Assembly (NCBI RefSeq): GCF_001561915.1
Contig: NZ_LSKU01000001.1
Coordinates: 2,581,555 to 2,627,699, forward strand
Direction: 5' to 3'
Length of the DNA stretch: 46,145 nt
DNA from: Tepidibacillus decaturensis
GTDB taxonomy: Bacteria; Bacillota; Bacilli; Tepidibacillales; Tepidibacillaceae
Shown in pieces: positions 42,497 to 46,145 of this stretch. The number at the start of each line of letters is the position of its first letter. Position 1 is the first letter of the stretch. Made by a program: the position numbers and the translations under genes. A model generated the notes under the pieces. It searched no databases, was not told the origin of the DNA, and saw only the letters and a list, made by a program, of their open reading frames with translations.

Positions 42497-43903
42497 TTAT
42501 TTCTTAACTTTCCCATAGAGATAAGTGAGTACAAATGGAACGACTAAAGCGATACCCATACCTATAAAGAATGGCCCCCAATTTTGTGGGAAAATAGATA
42601 AGAATCCAGGTAGGCCACCAACCCCAATCGAGGAAGCCCTTACATCATTTATTGTAATTACCACTGCTGCAATGGCTGACCCGATCATCGCTGAAATGAA
42701 TGGGTATTTATAGCGAATATTTACCCCAAACATCGCTGGTTCTGTAATTCCTAAATAAGCAGAAATCGCAGAGGTTAGAGATAAACCTTTTGTTTTTTCA
42801 TCTTTAGAGACTAACATCATCGCCAATGCTGCAGAACCTTGAGAAATGTTAGATAATGCAAGAATTGGCCATAAGAAAGTTCCCCCTAAGTTGGAAATCA
42901 ACTGTAAATCCACTGCTAAGAAAGTGTGATGCATTCCTGTAACTACTAATACGGAATAGAATCCACCATAGATTAATGCACCTAATACAGAAAATTTATC
43001 AAATATTGCTACAAAACCAGAAGTGATCGCATTTCCAATTGCAAAGGTAACAGGCCCAATCACGATAAATGATAAGAAACCAGTGATTAATAATGTGATT
43101 GGTGCAACTAATAATAATTTAAAAGCATCAGGAACACGCTTATTTAGAAATTGCTCTATTTTAGCTAAGATATAGGATGAGAATAATACAGGTAATACTT
43201 GACCTTGGTAACCAATTTTTTCAACATTAAAACCAAAGAGATTCCAATATGGTACAGCACCTTTTGCTACAGCCTCACCATAACCCCATGCATTTAATAG
43301 TGCTGGGTGCACAAGCATCAGACCAAGAACGATACCTAATAATTCACTACCACCAAACTTTTTAACCGCTGACCAGCCAATCAAACCTGGTAGAAAAACG
43401 AAAGCAGTATTTGCAATTAAATTAATCATATCTGCTAAGTCTTTCCATTGGGTATATACATCAACAAATGCTTGATCTGCAAAGAAAATCCCTTTTCCTG
43501 TCAACACATTATTGATTCCCATTAATAAACCGGCAGTTACAATCGCTGGCAAAATAGGAATGAAAATATCTGCTAAGATTTTAACTGCTCGTTGAAACGG
43601 ATTTAGATTCTTTTCTGCCACATCTTTAATCTCTTGTTTTGTCGCACGTTCAATTCCAGCCACCTCAACAAATTGATCATATACTTTATTGACCAACCCT
43701 TGTCCTATTACTACTTGAAATTGTCCATTCGCTGAAAATGAACCTTTAACAAGATCAATATTTTCTAACATCGATTTATCTACTTTATTTTCATCTTTTA
43801 AAGCAAGTCTTAATCTCGTCACACAATGAGTAGCAGCGATAATATTGTCCTTACCACCAATGGCTTGAATAATTTGTTCAACAGACTCTTTTTTTATGTC
43901 CAT
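42497..43903 (-). CDS. treP: PTS trehalose transporter, EIIBC
   Basis: 468-residue permease that takes up trehalose as trehalose 6-phosphate. Residues 1-85 form the EIIB domain with the phospho-Cys27 in HCVTRLRL. Residues about 110-465 form EIIC with about ten membrane helices (FIPILPAIVTAGLLMG, GVNIRYKYPF, GVGGLPGFLSI). There is no EIIA domain and no EIIA gene nearby, so phosphate probably comes from the EIIA of PtsG, as in B. subtilis. The ATG follows AGGAGGATGAAATT, which is itself partly covered by a cre site. It is the first gene of treP-treA, under the operators at 43942-43982. Confidence 0.93.
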   Translation of the reverse strand: MDIKKESVEQIIQAIGGKDNIIAATHCVTRLRLALKDENKVDKSMLENIDLVKGSFSANGQFQVVIGQGLVNKVYDQFVEVAGIERATKQEIKDVAEKNLNPFQRAVKILADIFIPILPAIVTAGLLMGINNVLTGKGIFFADQAFVDVYTQWKDLADMINLIANTAFVFLPGLIGWSAVKKFGGSELLGIVLGLMLVHPALLNAWGYGEAVAKGAVPYWNLFGFNVEKIGYQGQVLPVLFSSYILAKIEQFLNKRVPDAFKLLLVAPITLLITGFLSFIVIGPVTFAIGNAITSGFVAIFDKFSVLGALIYGGFYSVLVVTGMHHTFLAVDLQLISNLGGTFLWPILALSNISQGSAALAMMLVSKDEKTKGLSLTSAISAYLGITEPAMFGVNIRYKYPFISAMIGSAIAAVVITINDVRASSIGVGGLPGFLSIFPQNWGPFFIGMGIALVVPFVLTYLYGKVKK

Positions 43904-43916
43904 AATTTCATCCTCC

Positions 43917-43930
43917 TGTAATCGTTTTCG
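43917..43930 (-). promoter_or_regulatory. CcpA cre site at treP
   Basis: CGAAAACGATTACA on the minus strand matches the cre consensus TGWAANCGNTNWCA at 13 of 14 positions. It lies between the -10 and the treP ribosome binding site, where CcpA binding would block transcription when glucose is present. Confidence 0.75.
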
Positions 43931-43936
43931 TTATCC

Positions 43937-43982
43937 ATCATAACTTGTGTAAACAAGTTAGTCAATACTTGTATATACAAGT
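43937..43982 (-). promoter_or_regulatory. treP promoter with two TreR operators
   Basis: TTGACT (43960-43965) and TATGAT (43937-43942) are 17 bases apart on the minus strand. A near-palindrome with arms AACTTGT/ACAAGTT (43942-43959) fills the spacer. A perfect palindrome ACTTGTATATACAAGT (43967-43982) lies directly upstream of the -35. The core matches the TreR operator of B. subtilis (TTGTATATACAA). Two operators bracketing the -35 imply cooperative repression relieved by trehalose 6-phosphate. Confidence 0.88.
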
Positions 43983-44041
43983 TTAAATATGTAATTTATG
44001 TCATTTTATTATTTTAATAAAGTTCAACTTTTATGTGGGAC

Positions 44042-44065
44042 AAAAAAAGTCGCCCTAACGGCGAC
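44042..44065 (-). terminator. Terminator overlapping the end of treR
   Basis: GTCGCC and GGCGAC form a 6-bp GC-rich stem (44060-44065 with 44049-44054) followed by seven Ts on the minus strand. The stem includes the final Arg codons and the stop codon of treR, so the terminator is embedded in the coding end. Confidence 0.8.
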
Positions 44066-44765
44066 GAGCAAAATCAGAGAATACAAATCGATCTGGGCGA
44101 TGATGTGACTCTGTATATTCAAATTGGGTTCCATCATTTAGATGAGCGAAGTTTTTAACAACTACCACGAAAGGGTAGCCTTTTATATCAAGGTTTTGCT
44201 TGTCTCTCATAGTTGCTGGTTCTACTTGAATCACTCTCCTTGCAAAACCAATTTTTAGTTTTAATATTTCTTCAATATATTGATAAATTGACTGTTCTGC
44301 AATTTCTTTTGTTAAATCTATAATCAAATCTTTTAGAAAGTAGTTTATGTCAAAAATAATTCGTTCTCCATCTAAATGACGGATTCGATAGATATAGTAG
44401 GCTTCTTTACCAATAGGGAGATTCGTCTTTTGATGAAGTGATTCATCAATAATTACTTCTTCAAACTTAGGGACTGTAGTGACAAATTTTTCCCCATTTC
44501 CTACACTTGCTTCTTTAAAGCTAACTAATCCCCCAAAGGAAAATGTGATTGTATCGTGGTCTAATACAAAGACACCTTTCCCATGTAAGCTGTGAACTAA
44601 ACCCTCTTCCGCTAGTAGGTCTAACGCCCTCCTGATCGTACCGCGACTCGTGTTATATTTTTTACATAAATCATGCTCAGAGGGAAGTTTTTCCCCTGGA
44701 CTATACTGTCTTTCCACAATGGCGTTTCTTATCTCCTCATAGATTTCGATGTATCGTTTATTCAT
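44055..44765 (-). CDS. treR: GntR-family trehalose operon repressor
   Basis: 236-residue regulator. Residues 1-70 form a GntR winged helix (EEIRNAIVERQYSPGEKLPSEHDL, NTSRGTIRRALDLLAEEGLV, GKGVFV), and residues about 80-235 a UTRA effector domain of the HutC subfamily. TreR of B. subtilis has the same architecture and senses trehalose 6-phosphate. It lies upstream of treP with its own terminator, so it is transcribed separately. The ATG follows GGTAGGAGGATTT, and a TATAAT at 44801-44806 is its likely -10, with no good -35. The UTRA specificity is assigned from context and the matching operators. Confidence 0.9.
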   Translation of the reverse strand: MNKRYIEIYEEIRNAIVERQYSPGEKLPSEHDLCKKYNTSRGTIRRALDLLAEEGLVHSLHGKGVFVLDHDTITFSFGGLVSFKEASVGNGEKFVTTVPKFEEVIIDESLHQKTNLPIGKEAYYIYRIRHLDGERIIFDINYFLKDLIIDLTKEIAEQSIYQYIEEILKLKIGFARRVIQVEPATMRDKQNLDIKGYPFVVVVKNFAHLNDGTQFEYTESHHRPDRFVFSDFARRR

Positions 44766-44883
44766 AAATCCTCCTACCTATCGTACCCGTGTTTACTCAT
44801 ATTATAGCAGACTTTACTAGGAAACAAAGAAGGGATAAATGGAGTAGTTTCTAAAGAAAATTGGGCATTCTAACCACAGTGTC

Positions 44884-44911
44884 AACCCTTCTATTTTGTC
44901 ACAGAAGGGTT
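44884..44911 (-). other. Hairpin at the end of the RNA helicase gene
   Basis: AACCCTTCT and AGAAGGGTT form a perfect 9-bp stem around a ten-base loop that contains the helicase stop codon. It is followed by GACACTG rather than Ts, so it does not look like an intrinsic terminator. It may protect the mRNA end or affect translation termination. The 100 bases on to the treR start hold only the treR promoter region. Confidence 0.4.
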
Positions 44912-46062
44912 TCTTGATCGCTTATTTTTCCATGATAAATAACCTTCTTTTGAATTAGAATTCCCGACGCACGGCTCAGTTTCTTAAGAAAGCTTTCTTC
45001 TCGCTTTGTCACGATAGAGATCACTGTACCTAATGCATTCATTCTTCCTGTTCTACCTGAACGATGAATATATTGTTTGGTATCATGGGGAAAGTCAAAA
45101 TGGATGACATGATTCAATCCTTCTATGTCCAAGCCTCTTGCTGCTACATCTGTCGCCAAAAGTAGTGCTACCTTTCCCTCCCGAAAATGACGCAAGGCTT
45201 GTTGCCTCTCTCCTTTACTAGACTCTCCATTTAAAACTTCCGATGCAATTCCTTTATATTTTAATTTTGCTTGAACCTCAAACATTTTTTCCATGTCGTT
45301 GATAAATGCTAAAGCCTTTATTCCATCTATTCTCATGATTCGACGAAGGACATCAATCTTATCTCTAAGTTCACTTACAAAGTAGATGTGTTCTACATTA
45401 GATTCGCTATCTTTCTTCTTTTCAATTCGAATGACTTGAGGATCTTTCATCCATCTTTTTGCTAATTGTTCATTTTCTTTAGACAAGGTGGCTGAAAAGA
45501 ATAAGAGTTGTCGTTCTTTTTGTGTTGCCTTTATGATACTTTGTACATTTTCAATATGATCTTGTACAATTAACATATCAAATTCATCTACCACGATCAT
45601 TTTGACGTTATGCATTTTTAATTTTTTCATCTTGATCAGTTCTAGTAAACGCCCTGTGGTTCCCACTACAATCTGTGGATGCTTTTTTATTTTTTCAAGC
45701 TGGAGCTTTATATTAGCTCCACCTATAAAAGAGGCACTAGTGATTTCACTTCCTTGCGCCCACCTTTGAATTTCTTCATAAATCTGCATAACCAATTCTC
45801 TTGATGGTGCGATGATTATAGCCTGAGTTACCTTTTTCTCTAAATCAATCCTTTCTAACAAGGGTAAAAGATAAGTTATCGTTTTCCCGGTTCCTGTAGG
45901 AGATTCAGAGATTACATCCTTTCCTTCTAAAATCAATGGAACTGCCTTCTCTTGAATCATCGTTGGCTTTTGAAAACCTTTATGTTTCCAAGCTTCCTGT
46001 AAAAACGGTTTCAACCTTTGTAACACAGACCAATCGCCTATTCCTTTTGTGTTATTTTCCAT
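44899..46062 (-). CDS. DEAD-box-type RNA helicase with a DEFD motif II (YfmL-like)
   Basis: 387-residue helicase core without the long basic C-terminal RNA-binding tail of CshA-type proteins. The Q motif region GFQKPTMIQEKAVP is at residues 29-42, motif I SPTGTGKT at 54-61, motif Ia APSRELV, GG and TTGR (motif Ib variant), motif II VDEFD near 155-160, motif III SAT, and motifs IV-VI ending in HRSGRTGR. The usual DEAD is DEFD here, as in YfmL-type Bacillales helicases as I recall them; these act in ribosome assembly and cold growth. The ATG follows AAAGGGAATTATCG. The 83 bases upstream to the window edge contain TATAAT near 46111 but no complete promoter. Confidence 0.85.
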   Translation of the reverse strand: MENNTKGIGDWSVLQRLKPFLQEAWKHKGFQKPTMIQEKAVPLILEGKDVISESPTGTGKTITYLLPLLERIDLEKKVTQAIIIAPSRELVMQIYEEIQRWAQGSEITSASFIGGANIKLQLEKIKKHPQIVVGTTGRLLELIKMKKLKMHNVKMIVVDEFDMLIVQDHIENVQSIIKATQKERQLLFFSATLSKENEQLAKRWMKDPQVIRIEKKKDSESNVEHIYFVSELRDKIDVLRRIMRIDGIKALAFINDMEKMFEVQAKLKYKGIASEVLNGESSKGERQQALRHFREGKVALLLATDVAARGLDIEGLNHVIHFDFPHDTKQYIHRSGRTGRMNALGTVISIVTKREESFLKKLSRASGILIQKKVIYHGKISDQETLL

Positions 46063-46145
46063 TCGATAATTCCCTTTCTATTCGAAGTATTCACTTCACA
46101 GTATTTACAAATTATAATCGATTCAATCGGGTAGGAGGCTGGCCA

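Noticed and set aside
44884-44911. An intrinsic terminator after the helicase gene
   Set aside because: The stem is good but there is no T tract on the helicase-coding strand; listed only as a hairpin.
1-46145. CRISPR arrays, prophage genes, insertion sequences, rRNA or tRNA genes
   Set aside because: No regularly spaced direct repeats, no transposase or integrase motifs, and no tRNA- or rRNA-like stretches were seen on either strand.

Overview
The window reads as low-GC chromosomal DNA of an endospore-forming member of the Bacillales. The spore genes sspH, cwlJ and gerQ are present, as are a glucose PTS controlled by GlcT, S-box and T-box leaders, CcpA-type cre sites and strong Shine-Dalgarno sequences. 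A selenocysteine-containing, membrane-bound formate dehydrogenase with its own TatA points to a facultative or strict anaerobe. Vulcanibacillus/Tepidibacillus-like lineages come to mind, but the genus cannot be fixed from this window. Nearly all genes lie on the minus strand, so transcription mostly runs from high to low coordinates.

Layout. 1-4028: minus-strand run of an M50 protease, a sodium:solute symporter, a HAD phosphatase, a YtqA-like radical SAM protein and the edge of a probable thiM. 4104-4664: beta-carbonic anhydrase. 4711-8251: aromatic amino acid genes (tyrA, then aroF-pheA). Between tyrA and aroF lie a consensus promoter, a 41-codon leader peptide packed with Phe/Tyr/Trp codons and an intrinsic terminator, i.e. 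a classical-looking attenuator. 8529-9653: a PQ-loop protein and a frameshifted ZIP transporter. 9866-14789: tatA-fdhA(Sec)-fdhB-fdhI, with a SECIS hairpin and a Rex/FNR-type palindrome. 15070-16623: a class V aminotransferase and sspH. 16720-20226: S-box-controlled metX-hom-metF, with metF frameshifted. 20382-21238: cwlJ (with an in-frame stop) and gerQ. 21412-26515: glcT-ptsG-ptsH-ptsI with a RAT antiterminator.

26621-37002 is the most distinctive block. Three sigma-A promoters overlapped by Fur boxes drive an FTR1 iron permease, a membrane-anchored secreted protein with a GT39-type glycosyltransferase, and a repeat-containing lipoprotein. Between and beside them sit an overlapping four-gene operon (UDP-uronate-epimerase-like SDR, UPF0104 flippase-like protein, alkaline-phosphatase-superfamily membrane enzyme, DPM-type GT2) and UDP-glucose 6-dehydrogenase. 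Together this suggests iron-responsive assembly of an acidic surface glycan alongside FTR1 iron uptake. That is a hypothesis from gene content, not an established system.

37020-40409: glyS (T-box) and glnS, the latter unusual in Bacillales. 40545-40742: a structured repeat element, with a shortened inverted copy at 34246-34335. 40795-44765: treA-treP-treR with operators and a cre site. 44899-46062: a YfmL-like DExD-box RNA helicase.

Three genes (zip, metF, cwlJ) are broken by single events. Two are at homopolymers, so base-calling error must be excluded before they are called pseudogenes.
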